From positions 1-11,762 of the forward strand of contig DASWIE010000036.1 of the NCBI GenBank assembly GCA_036397815.1: DNA of 11,762 bases. Direction: 5' to 3'. Source of the DNA: DASQFY01 sp036397815 (lineage in GTDB: Bacteria > Chloroflexota > Limnocylindria > QHBO01). The position numbers and the translations under genes were made by a program. The notes below the pieces were generated by a model. That model had not been told where the DNA came from and did not search any database. It saw only the letters and a program-made list of their open reading frames with translations. Shown here piece by piece: positions 1-5,453 of this stretch. Within the stretch, counting starts at the first letter, position 1. Every line of letters starts with the position of its first letter.

Positions 1-2
1 TC

Positions 3-1226
3 CGCGAGGCACGCCGGCGAGCAGGGATGACCCAACAGCAGCTCGCCGGCGATCGCTATACCAAGGCATATGTGAGCGCGCTCGAGACCGGCATCGCGCG
101 CCCCTCGATGGTCGCGCTGAGCTACCTGTCCGAGCGCCTGGGCCTGCCGCCGAGCCACTTCCTGGACGAGCAGACGCCGGCCTGGACGCGGCTGGAGGTA
201 GACATGCAGCTGGCCTCGGGTGAATGGGAGGCTGCGGCCGCCGGCTACGCCACCCTCCTTGAGAACGCGCTGGACGACCAGACGCGGGCCGACCTCCTGC
301 GCGGCCACGCGGAGGCCCTGGTTCGCGTCGACCGCGGGCGCGAGGCTGTCCCAGCCGCCGCGGAGGCGGCGCGGATCTTCAACAGCCTGGGCCGGATCGG
401 CGACGAGGCGCTCGCCCGCTACTGGCTGGCGTACGGCCTTTACCTGTCTGACGCGGAGGCGGACGCGCGGAGCATGCTCACCGGCCTGCTGGAGCGGGTG
501 CGAGCGGGCCTGCGCGTCGAGCCGGAGTTCGAGATGCGCCTCCTCATGGCACTGGCCGCGGTCGAGTCGCGCATGGGAAACCACGCTCAGTCGCTCGCTC
601 ACCTCGAAGCGGCGCGCGGCATGTCCGACGACCTCGACGATCGCCGTCGGGCGATGTTCCTCTTCAACCTGGCGATCAGCTATCGCGAGACCGGAGACCT
701 GGAAGCCGCGATTCGCTCCGGAACGCAGGGGCTGGCGCTCCTGCGCGCCGCTGGATCGTCGTTCGAGTCCGCCCAGATCGAGAACGACCTCGCCATGGCC
801 TACCTGGCCACTGGCAACCTGGGACGGGCCCGCGAGCTGGCCGGCGAGGCGCACCGCGAGTTCGAGGACGCCGGTGACGAGCGATACCTGTCCGCGGTGC
901 TCGATACCGAAGCGCAGGTCGCGCTGGCCGGCGGCGACCACGCCCATGCGCTCGAGCTCGCACGCCGAGCGGCGGGCCTTGCACATGCGTCCGGCAATCG
1001 GGCCGTGGAGCTGGCGGCGATGCTGACCGAGGCGCGCGCGCTGCGCGCCGGTGGCGACCAGGAGTCCGCGGAGACCCGCTACGGCGAGGCCGCCACAATC
1101 GCCCGCGAGGGGACCGTGCCGTCCCGCCTGCGCGAGGTGCTCCGCGAGTGGGCCGGCCTGCGCGCGGAAGCCGGCGACCACCGCGGCGCCTACGAGCTCA
1201 CCAACGAGGCGCTGACGGTCAACTAG
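3..1226 (+). CDS. XRE-family HTH regulator with TPR repeats, 5' end outside window
   Basis: This is a DNA-binding regulator with an N-terminal helix-turn-helix and a long TPR-like alpha-helical region. An ATG lies at 27, but the frame stays open to the window edge. The codons before it read REARRRAG, which continue the usual XRE helix 1 (REARRRAGMTQQQLAG), so the true start is upstream and the gene is partial. The HTH continues through YVSALETG and ARPSMVALSYLSERLGLP, the usual recognition helix and helix 4-5 region. The remaining 330 or so residues are Ala/Leu/Glu/Arg-rich helical pairs with TPR-like spacing (for example LFNLAISYRETGDLEAAIRSG). No enzymatic motif is seen. In the family, TPR domains bind peptides or partners that modulate the HTH. 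The target is unknown; there is no obvious operator nearby. Confidence is high for the class and low for the role. Confidence 0.88.
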   Translation, partial: REARRRAGMTQQQLAGDRYTKAYVSALETGIARPSMVALSYLSERLGLPPSHFLDEQTPAWTRLEVDMQLASGEWEAAAAGYATLLENALDDQTRADLLRGHAEALVRVDRGREAVPAAAEAARIFNSLGRIGDEALARYWLAYGLYLSDAEADARSMLTGLLERVRAGLRVEPEFEMRLLMALAAVESRMGNHAQSLAHLEAARGMSDDLDDRRRAMFLFNLAISYRETGDLEAAIRSGTQGLALLRAAGSSFESAQIENDLAMAYLATGNLGRARELAGEAHREFEDAGDERYLSAVLDTEAQVALAGGDHAHALELARRAAGLAHASGNRAVELAAMLTEARALRAGGDQESAETRYGEAATIAREGTVPSRLREVLREWAGLRAEAGDHRGAYELTNEALTVN

Positions 1227-1250
1227 CCTCGGTTCCGTGTCAATTGAGTA

Positions 1251-1280
1251 TTGACATGGGCAGTCTGGTGGGGATACATT
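1251..1280 (+). promoter_or_regulatory. Predicted sigma-70-type promoter in front of candidate small RNA
   Basis: A perfect -35 hexamer TTGACA lies at 1251-1256. After an 18-nt spacer comes TACATT at 1275-1280, which fits the TANNNT -10 shape seen at several other starts in this window. The predicted transcription start is near 1287. No ORF with a credible start follows, and a terminator follows within about 100 nt. Confidence 0.55.
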
Positions 1281-1286
1281 CCGTCC

Positions 1287-1387
1287 AACGAGTTGGTTTG
1301 GGCACCCGCCGGGCTGCCTCGGCGGACCAACTCTGACATTGGGGGACGGGATCGGAGTGCGGGCACACCTCCGATCCCGTTTGTTTG
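1287..1387 (+). ncRNA. Candidate small structured RNA
   Basis: The segment of about 100 nt between the predicted start and the terminator folds well on paper. An outer 8-bp perfect stem pairs GAGTTGGT (1290-1297) with ACCAACTC (1326-1333). It encloses a 6-bp perfect stem, CCGCCG (1306-1311) with CGGCGG (1320-1325). A 12-nt linker leads to the 12-bp terminator hairpin. GGGCAC occurs both in the internal bulge (1300-1305) and in the terminator loop (1361-1366). No Rfam family was recognised. The alternative is that the hairpins only form the 3' end of the upstream regulator mRNA. Confidence 0.4.
1346..1387 (+). terminator. Intrinsic terminator
   Basis: A perfect 12-bp stem pairs ACGGGATCGGAG (1346-1357) with CTCCGATCCCGT (1369-1380) around an 11-nt loop. 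TTTGTTT follows. The T-rich side is on the plus strand, so it ends transcripts from the regulator gene and the candidate small RNA. There is no T tract for the convergent minus-strand gene that ends at 1412. Confidence 0.85.
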
Positions 1388-1411
1388 CCCCGCGCTGTTT
1401 GCGCAGGGCCC

Positions 1412-1957
1412 TCAGGCCGGCGGCTGGACCAGCGTGAAGCTACCGACCGCGAACGGCGGCTCCCCGGCAGTGAAGGAGATGCGCATCTCGTAGTCGCCCG
1501 GGCCCCATGCCGCGAGCAGGTCATCGGTCAGGACCTGGAAGGCGAACGTCGGCGCTTCTGGAACGATCTTCTGGACCGATGGCTCCTGCACCACCGTTTG
1601 CACCCCCGCCACCACGCGCGCGACCTCGACCAGGATCGTGTCCGTGCCGGGGGCTGCGTTGAGCGTCACCGAATAGGCGAACGGGTCGCCCGCGAGGAAG
1701 CGATCGGTGCGCTCGACCGCCACGTTGGTGGCCGGATCGAGGCCCGTCCCGAAGGCGATCGCCAACGGAGGCGTGGCACTGGGGGACGGCGTGCCGCCCA
1801 GGACACCGGTCTCGGTCGCCGGGCGTCCGACGATGAAGGCGAGCGCCACCAGCAGGAGCACGGCGGCAGCCCAGCTGAGGATCGTTCGGGTCTGCGGCGC
1901 CGCGCTGCCGGTCCGCAGCGCGGCCTGCAGGCGGTGGGCGTGCGACCGGCGGGCCAT
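1412..1957 (-). CDS. Membrane-anchored protein of unknown function
   Basis: The predicted product is 181 aa: a basic N-terminus (MARRSHAHRLQAALR), one transmembrane segment at about residues 27-44 (ILSWAAAVLLLVALAFIV), a short Pro/Ser/Thr linker, then an extracytoplasmic beta-rich domain of about 110 residues. No catalytic motif or family was recognised. ATG at 1957 is chosen because the longer frame back to 2059 would overlap the divergent DUF3090 gene. A GTG at 1969 is possible, but it lies inside the TAGAGT box (1968-1973) that could serve as the -10. The gene is divergent from the DUF3090 gene, with about 46 bp between the starts. The gene is believable from its TM architecture; its function is unknown. 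Confidence 0.75.
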   Translation of the reverse strand: MARRSHAHRLQAALRTGSAAPQTRTILSWAAAVLLLVALAFIVGRPATETGVLGGTPSPSATPPLAIAFGTGLDPATNVAVERTDRFLAGDPFAYSVTLNAAPGTDTILVEVARVVAGVQTVVQEPSVQKIVPEAPTFAFQVLTDDLLAAWGPGDYEMRISFTAGEPPFAVGSFTLVQPPA

Positions 1958-1967
1958 GTCGGGGCTC

Positions 1968-1973
1968 ACTCTA
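1968..1973 (-). promoter_or_regulatory. Possible -10 box of membrane-protein gene
   Basis: On the minus strand, TAGAGT lies 10 nt before the ATG at 1957. It has the TANNNT form of the other candidates. No good -35 is seen. Confidence 0.3.
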
Positions 1974-1990
1974 ACCCGCCGGAATCGGGC

Positions 1991-1996
1991 TAGGAT
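1991..1996 (+). promoter_or_regulatory. Predicted leaderless -10 box of DUF3090 gene
   Basis: TAGGAT is followed by 7 nt (TGGGCGC) and then the ATG at 2004. That spacing would place the transcription start on the start codon. No Shine-Dalgarno sequence is present, which supports a leaderless mRNA. Confidence 0.5.
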
Positions 1997-2003
1997 TGGG
2001 CGC

Positions 2004-2537
2004 ATGGCACGCCGGCTCTTCATCTTCGCCGCGCCCGATCGTTTCGTGGCCGGCGCCATGGGCGAACCGGGCGATCGGACCTTCTACCTCCAGGCGCGCA
2101 AGGGTCAGGCCGTCGCCAGCGTCGGGCTCGAGAAGGCGCAGGTGGCGGCTCTGGCAGGTCGCATGGCGGACCTGCTGGAGGCGGTGGGGGACGACGCCGC
2201 TCCCGCGGCAGCCGACCCCGACGATGGTCCGCTCGACGAGCCGCTGGTGGAGCTCTTCCGGGTCGGCGTCATGGCGCTCGCCTGGGAGCCAGCCACTGCG
2301 GAGATCGTCATCGAGGCGCAGCCGGAGACCGACGACGGCGAATACGTCGAGGTTGCCGACGAGGCGACCGAGGGACCCGACCTGATGCGGGTTCGGATCG
2401 CGCCCGGCCACGCCCGCGAGTTCGTGCGACGCGCCGCCGGCCTCATCGCCGCCGGTCGGCCGCTCTGCCCATTCTGCGGCCAGCCGCTGGAGTCGACGGG
2501 CCACTACTGCACGCGCACGAACGGCCAGATGAACTGA
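2004..2537 (+). CDS. DUF3090 (TIGR03847-type) protein
   Basis: The product is 177 aa and matches the conserved actinobacterial/Chloroflexota DUF3090 family by recognition of its opening (FIFAAPDRFVAGAMGEPGDR), its FYLQARKG segment and its C-terminus. The C-terminal tail (residues 152-177) carries CPFC at 155-158 followed by HYC at 167-169 and RTNG, a zinc-ribbon-like knuckle typical of the family. The biochemical function is unknown. The acidic linker around residues 105-125 (PETDDGEYVEVADEATE) is also usual. The ATG at 2004 is chosen over longer in-frame starts because the product begins exactly at the family N-terminus and a TAGGAT box lies 7 nt upstream. It overlaps the phosphatase gene by 1 nt at TGATG, so the two are probably translated in a coupled manner. 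Confidence 0.9.
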   Translation: MARRLFIFAAPDRFVAGAMGEPGDRTFYLQARKGQAVASVGLEKAQVAALAGRMADLLEAVGDDAAPAAADPDDGPLDEPLVELFRVGVMALAWEPATAEIVIEAQPETDDGEYVEVADEATEGPDLMRVRIAPGHAREFVRRAAGLIAAGRPLCPFCGQPLESTGHYCTRTNGQMN

Positions 2538-3121
2538 TGACCGATGGCGCCCTGCCGACGCACGTCGGCTTCGAGGACGCCATTCGCATCGACTGGATCG
2601 ACGCCGCCGCGCTCGGCGACGGCCTGCCCGGCCGCCTGGGGTTGACCTTCCTGCCCGGCAAGAGCGGCGCCTCGATCCGGTATCCGGGGCGGGCGTACCA
2701 ACGGGACACGGCCGCGGATCTCGCCGCCCTGCACTCAGCCGGCGTCGTGCGGCTCGTGCTGCTGGTCGACGACGACGAGCTGGCGCGGTGGGGCGACCTA
2801 CGGATCACCGACCTGGGACGGGCCGCCGGGGTCGACGTCCGCCGCCATCCATTGAGCGATGGTGCCGCGCCTTCCAGCCACGAGGCGATGGTCGCCATCC
2901 TCGCCGACGTGGACGACGCGCGGTCGCGCGGAGACGTGGCCGTCGCCTGCATGGGTGGCGTCGGCAGGAGCGGAACGGTCGCCGCCTGCGCGCTGGTGCG
3001 CGGGGGGCGGTCAGCCGTCGAGGCGATCGAGCGCGTGCGCGCGGTGCGCCATCCGACCGCCGTGGAGACCGATGCGCAGCAGCGGTTCGTGCGCAGCTTC
3101 GCCGCGCGAATCGTCGGCTAG
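2537..3121 (+). CDS. Dual-specificity/tyrosine-type protein phosphatase
   Basis: This 194-aa cysteine phosphatase probably removes phosphate from proteins, or possibly from another phosphoester. The P-loop is CMGGVGRSGT, with catalytic Cys138 and Arg144 (CX5R). A candidate general-acid Asp108 lies in HPLSDGAAPS, about 30 residues upstream, as in dual-specificity and CDKN3-like phosphatases. The core VVRLVLLVDDDELARWG (residues 70-86) and the C-terminal helices RAVRHPTAVETDAQQRFV also fit that fold. The ATG shares its A with the stop of the DUF3090 gene. The stop TAG overlaps the stop of the convergent MarR gene in the palindrome CTAG (3118-3121). The substrate is unknown; the pairing with DUF3090 suggests a shared pathway. 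Confidence 0.87.
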   Translation: MTDGALPTHVGFEDAIRIDWIDAAALGDGLPGRLGLTFLPGKSGASIRYPGRAYQRDTAADLAALHSAGVVRLVLLVDDDELARWGDLRITDLGRAAGVDVRRHPLSDGAAPSSHEAMVAILADVDDARSRGDVAVACMGGVGRSGTVAACALVRGGRSAVEAIERVRAVRHPTAVETDAQQRFVRSFAARIVG

Positions 3122-3678
3122 GACTTTGCCTCCGGGTCCGCGTGCCGCGGCGGGGGCCCAGCGACCTCGAGGAACGCCAGCATCAGCCGCCGCAGCAGGT
3201 CGTTGAGCTGCTCCTTCTCGGCGTGGTCAAGCGAGCTCGCAACCAGCGCTTCCTTGCGAGCCTGGGCGCCAACCGTGTCCTGCCAGGCTTGCCAGCCGGC
3301 ATCGGTCAGCTCGACCTCCAGCGCCCGGCGATCGGACGGATCCGGCAGGCGGCGAATCAGTCCTGCGGCCTCGAGACGGTCGAGGCGGTTGGTCATCGCG
3401 CCGGAAGAGATCCCCATCTCCTCGGAGAGCTGTCCGGGGGAACGCCGATAGGGCGGGCCTGACTTGCGCAGGGCGCCGAGCAGGTGCCACTCACCGGGGT
3501 TGAGGTTGAACTCGGCGAGAGTCTCGTTCATCGCCCGGTCGAGGTACTTGTTCAGCTTCTGGATGCGCTCGACGATGCCCTCGGTGGCCAGGTCGAGCTC
3601 CGGCAGCTCGCGCTTCCAGACCTCGAGCATGCGATCGACGGCATCGGGCGCGTCGACAGTCGTTAACCTCGTCTTCAT
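3118..3678 (-). CDS. MarR-family transcriptional regulator
   Basis: This 186-aa winged-helix regulator probably acts as a dimer that responds to a small ligand. Dimerisation helices flank the wHTH. The DNA-binding part spans roughly residues 62-125: WHLLGALRKSG, then RRSPGQLSEEMGIS, the recognition helix SSGAMTNRLDRLEAAGLI, and the wing RRLPDPSDRRALEVELT with the conserved DxRR. ATG at 3678 is preferred over the GTG at 3693 because AGGTGGAGA (3695-3687 on the minus strand) makes a good Shine-Dalgarno about 8 nt before it, and the GTG lies inside that site. A perfect palindrome at 3703-3714 immediately upstream is the likely autoregulatory operator. The gene is divergent from the 67-aa gene and the oxidase gene, which are its obvious candidate targets. 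The ligand is unknown. Confidence 0.92.
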   Translation of the reverse strand: MKTRLTTVDAPDAVDRMLEVWKRELPELDLATEGIVERIQKLNKYLDRAMNETLAEFNLNPGEWHLLGALRKSGPPYRRSPGQLSEEMGISSGAMTNRLDRLEAAGLIRRLPDPSDRRALEVELTDAGWQAWQDTVGAQARKEALVASSLDHAEKEQLNDLLRRLMLAFLEVAGPPPRHADPEAKS

Positions 3679-3702
3679 ACAGAGATTCTCCACCTCAAGC
3701 CG

Positions 3703-3714
3703 CTTGACGTCAAG
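3703..3714. promoter_or_regulatory. Predicted MarR operator palindrome
   Basis: CTTGACGTCAAG is a perfect 12-bp palindrome 25 nt upstream of the marR ATG. It is partly repeated by the overlapping inverted repeat TCAAG-CCG-CTTGA (3695-3707). Its size and symmetry match MarR half-sites. It overlaps the -35 hexamer of the plus-strand promoter and lies just upstream of marR, so binding here could control both directions. Confidence 0.6.
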
Positions 3715-3732
3715 AGACTAATGCCTTATGCT
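3704..3732 (+). promoter_or_regulatory. Predicted promoter of small-protein gene
   Basis: TTGACG (3704-3709), a 17-nt spacer and TATGCT (3727-3732) form a good sigma-70-type promoter. The -35 lies inside the palindrome, as expected for a repressed promoter. The leader to the ATG at 3806 would be about 65 nt and is unusually AT-rich for this window. Confidence 0.5.
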
Positions 3733-3805
3733 GACGCCAGATGATTCGACATAAAGATACTTAAGATGGAACAGGGCGCGGAGGGGCGTCCAGAGGCAAG
3801 GCACG

Positions 3806-4009
3806 ATGTTCGACTTGATGAACCCACAACTGGTCCGGATGGAAGAGGAGCGGCGACGCCGCGACATCCTGGACACGATCCAGAGCTCACGCCGCGCGGA
3901 GCCTGCGCGCTACCGCGTTGGCATCTGGCTGCGCGACGTGGGGGAGCGGATGGCCGGCGAGCAGACGCCCGGCCGTCGCCACGACCCTCGCTGGGCGATG
4001 CGCGGCTAG
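3806..4009 (+). CDS. Small uncharacterised protein, 67 aa
   Basis: This small, highly charged protein has the sequence features MFDLMNPQLVRMEEERRRRD at its N-terminus, then a helical stretch DILDTIQSSRR and RVGIWLRDVGERMAGEQ. There is no signal peptide, transmembrane segment or Cys pair. The frame is supported by position: it starts behind a well-formed promoter overlapped by the MarR palindrome and ends 22 nt before the oxidase start. The AAGGCACG just before the ATG gives a weak ribosome-binding site. No family was recognised. It may be a regulated accessory protein of the MarR locus. Competing overlapping frames (3766 onward and 3918 onward) lack such context. Confidence 0.55.
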   Translation: MFDLMNPQLVRMEEERRRRDILDTIQSSRRAEPARYRVGIWLRDVGERMAGEQTPGRRHDPRWAMRG

Positions 4010-4018
4010 ACGCGGGGC

Positions 4019-4024
4019 TAGACT
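4019..4024 (+). promoter_or_regulatory. Predicted leaderless -10 box of oxidase gene
   Basis: TAGACT is followed by 7 nt (GGCAGCC) and the ATG at 4032, the same geometry as at 1991 and 10915. GGCTAGAC occurs twice here (4005-4012 and 4017-4024). No strong -35 is seen. Confidence 0.45.
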
Positions 4025-4031
4025 GGCAGCC

Positions 4032-5171
4032 ATGCCGCCGCGCTACGACGCCATCGTCATCGGCGTCGGAGGCATGGGAAGCGCAGCGGCCTACCATCTC
4101 GCCCAGCGTGGCTGGCGGGTCCTCGGCCTGGAGCAATACGACCTGCTCCACGAACTGGGCTCGTCGCACGGCCTGACGCGCATCATCCGGCTCGCCTACC
4201 ACGAGCATCCCTCCTACGTCCCGCTGCTGCGGCGCAGCTACGAGCTGTGGCACGAGCTCGAGGCTCGTGCCGGCGAGCGTCTCCTCATCACAACCGGCAG
4301 CGTCGAGGGCGGGCCGGAGGACGGACCAACCTTCCGGGGCTCGCTGGCCGCCGCCGAGCTGCATGACCTGCCGCACGAAGTCCTGGACCTGGACGAGCTC
4401 CGCCGCCGCTTTCCCGCCTATGGCGACTTCGATCCCAGCCTTCGAGTCGTGTGGCAGCCGGACGGCGGCTTCCTGCTGGCCGAGCGCAGCGTGCTGGCCC
4501 ACGTGACGCAGGCGATGCAACACGGCGCCGAGCTGCATTTCCGCGAGCCGGTCCGCGACTGGCAGCCAACGACAGAAGGCGGGGTACGGGTGGTCACCGA
4601 GCGCGGGACGTACGAGGCCGATCGGCTGGTGATCTGCGCCGGCGCGTGGGCCGGGCGCCTGCTGCAGCAGCTCGCACCGTTCGCGGTCCCGGAACGCCAG
4701 GTGCTGGCCTGGCTGCAGCCGACGCGCCCGGAGCTGTTCGCCCCGGAGCGCTTCCCGGTCTTCGTGCTGGACGTCGAGGAGGGCAGTCACTACGGGTTCC
4801 CGCTGCACGACGTGCCGGGCTTCAAGTTCGGGCGTTTCCACCACCTGCGTGAACCGATGGATCCCGACGACCCGGATCGCTCCACCCGTCCGGACGACGA
4901 GGCGTTTCTGCGCGCCTTTGCGGTGCGCTACTTCCCCGACGGCGCGGGCCCGACGCTCATGCTGAAGGCGTGCATCTTCACGAACTCGCCGGACGAGCAC
5001 TTCCTGATCGACCTGCTGCCGGACACGCCGCAGGTCTCAGTGGCGGCCGGGTTCAGCGGCCACGGCTACAAGTTCTGCAGCGTGGTGGGTGAGGTGATGG
5101 CCGACCTGGCCATGCACGGGGAGACCAGCTACGACATCGGTCTCTTCCGGGTGGATCGCTTCTCCAGCTGA
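4032..5171 (+). CDS. Monomeric sarcosine oxidase/N-methyl amino acid oxidase-type flavoenzyme
   Basis: This 379-aa flavoprotein resembles monomeric sarcosine oxidase (about 385-390 aa) and SolA. Such enzymes oxidatively demethylate N-methyl amino acids, giving formaldehyde, H2O2 and the amino acid. Residues 5-34 form the Rossmann FAD motif (GVGGMG at 11-16, then the acidic E34). The family signature GSSHGLTRIIRLAY lies at 43-56. KACIFTNSPDEHFLID (312-327) contains Cys314, the expected site of covalent FAD attachment. Lys265 in GFKFG matches the oxygen-activating lysine of the family. AAGFSGHGYKF (338-348) is the C-terminal flavin-binding segment. The ATG at 4032 is chosen at the start of the Rossmann fold and after TAGACT. 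The exact substrate cannot be read from the sequence. It is probably co-regulated with the small gene upstream by the MarR protein. Confidence 0.9.
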   Translation: MPPRYDAIVIGVGGMGSAAAYHLAQRGWRVLGLEQYDLLHELGSSHGLTRIIRLAYHEHPSYVPLLRRSYELWHELEARAGERLLITTGSVEGGPEDGPTFRGSLAAAELHDLPHEVLDLDELRRRFPAYGDFDPSLRVVWQPDGGFLLAERSVLAHVTQAMQHGAELHFREPVRDWQPTTEGGVRVVTERGTYEADRLVICAGAWAGRLLQQLAPFAVPERQVLAWLQPTRPELFAPERFPVFVLDVEEGSHYGFPLHDVPGFKFGRFHHLREPMDPDDPDRSTRPDDEAFLRAFAVRYFPDGAGPTLMLKACIFTNSPDEHFLIDLLPDTPQVSVAAGFSGHGYKFCSVVGEVMADLAMHGETSYDIGLFRVDRFSS

Positions 5172-5453
5172 CCCGCCCCCCGCCCCTCGCGCATCGCGCA
5201 TCACCAGCCCGTGGGGTCCGGGGCCACGAAACGCGGCGGCGTGCCGGATCGAATCGTGGCTGATACCACCACTGGCTGGGACACGCGCCCCAGAAGTACG
5301 GCCCAGGTACTGCATCGGACCGCACCTGGGCGGTGGGGTGAGGTCGGCGCGAACTGGGCGTTGCCCCGGAGGTACTAGATCGCCATAGGCGCATCGGGCC
5401 GGGAAGGTCATGCTCCGGCCTGTAATTCGTACTCATCTGGATGCGCAACACAC
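5172..5453. other. 282-nt intergenic region with inverted repeats
   Basis: No credible gene lies here. GCCCAGGT (5301-5308) pairs perfectly with ACCTGGGC (5324-5331) around a 15-nt loop. AGTAC-GGCCCAG-GTACT (5295-5311) is an overlapping alternative. GGCCGG (5397-5402) can pair with CCGGCC (5415-5420). AGGTACT occurs at 5305 and 5371. The region could hold the terminator of the oxidase gene and a structured leader of the surface-protein gene. No riboswitch class was recognised. Confidence 0.3.

Noticed and set aside
1411..2059. 215-residue version of the membrane protein starting at 2059
   Set aside because: It would overlap the divergent DUF3090 start and adds residues with no signal or domain. 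The ATG at 1957 fits better.
3726..5000. Minus-strand 424-codon frame
   Set aside because: It is antisense to the sarcosine oxidase-type gene and shows no recognisable domain.
5295..5420. c-di-GMP-type riboswitch before the surface-protein gene
   Set aside because: A short CTCCGGCC stretch looked familiar, but the conserved core of that class is not present and the stems do not match its layout.
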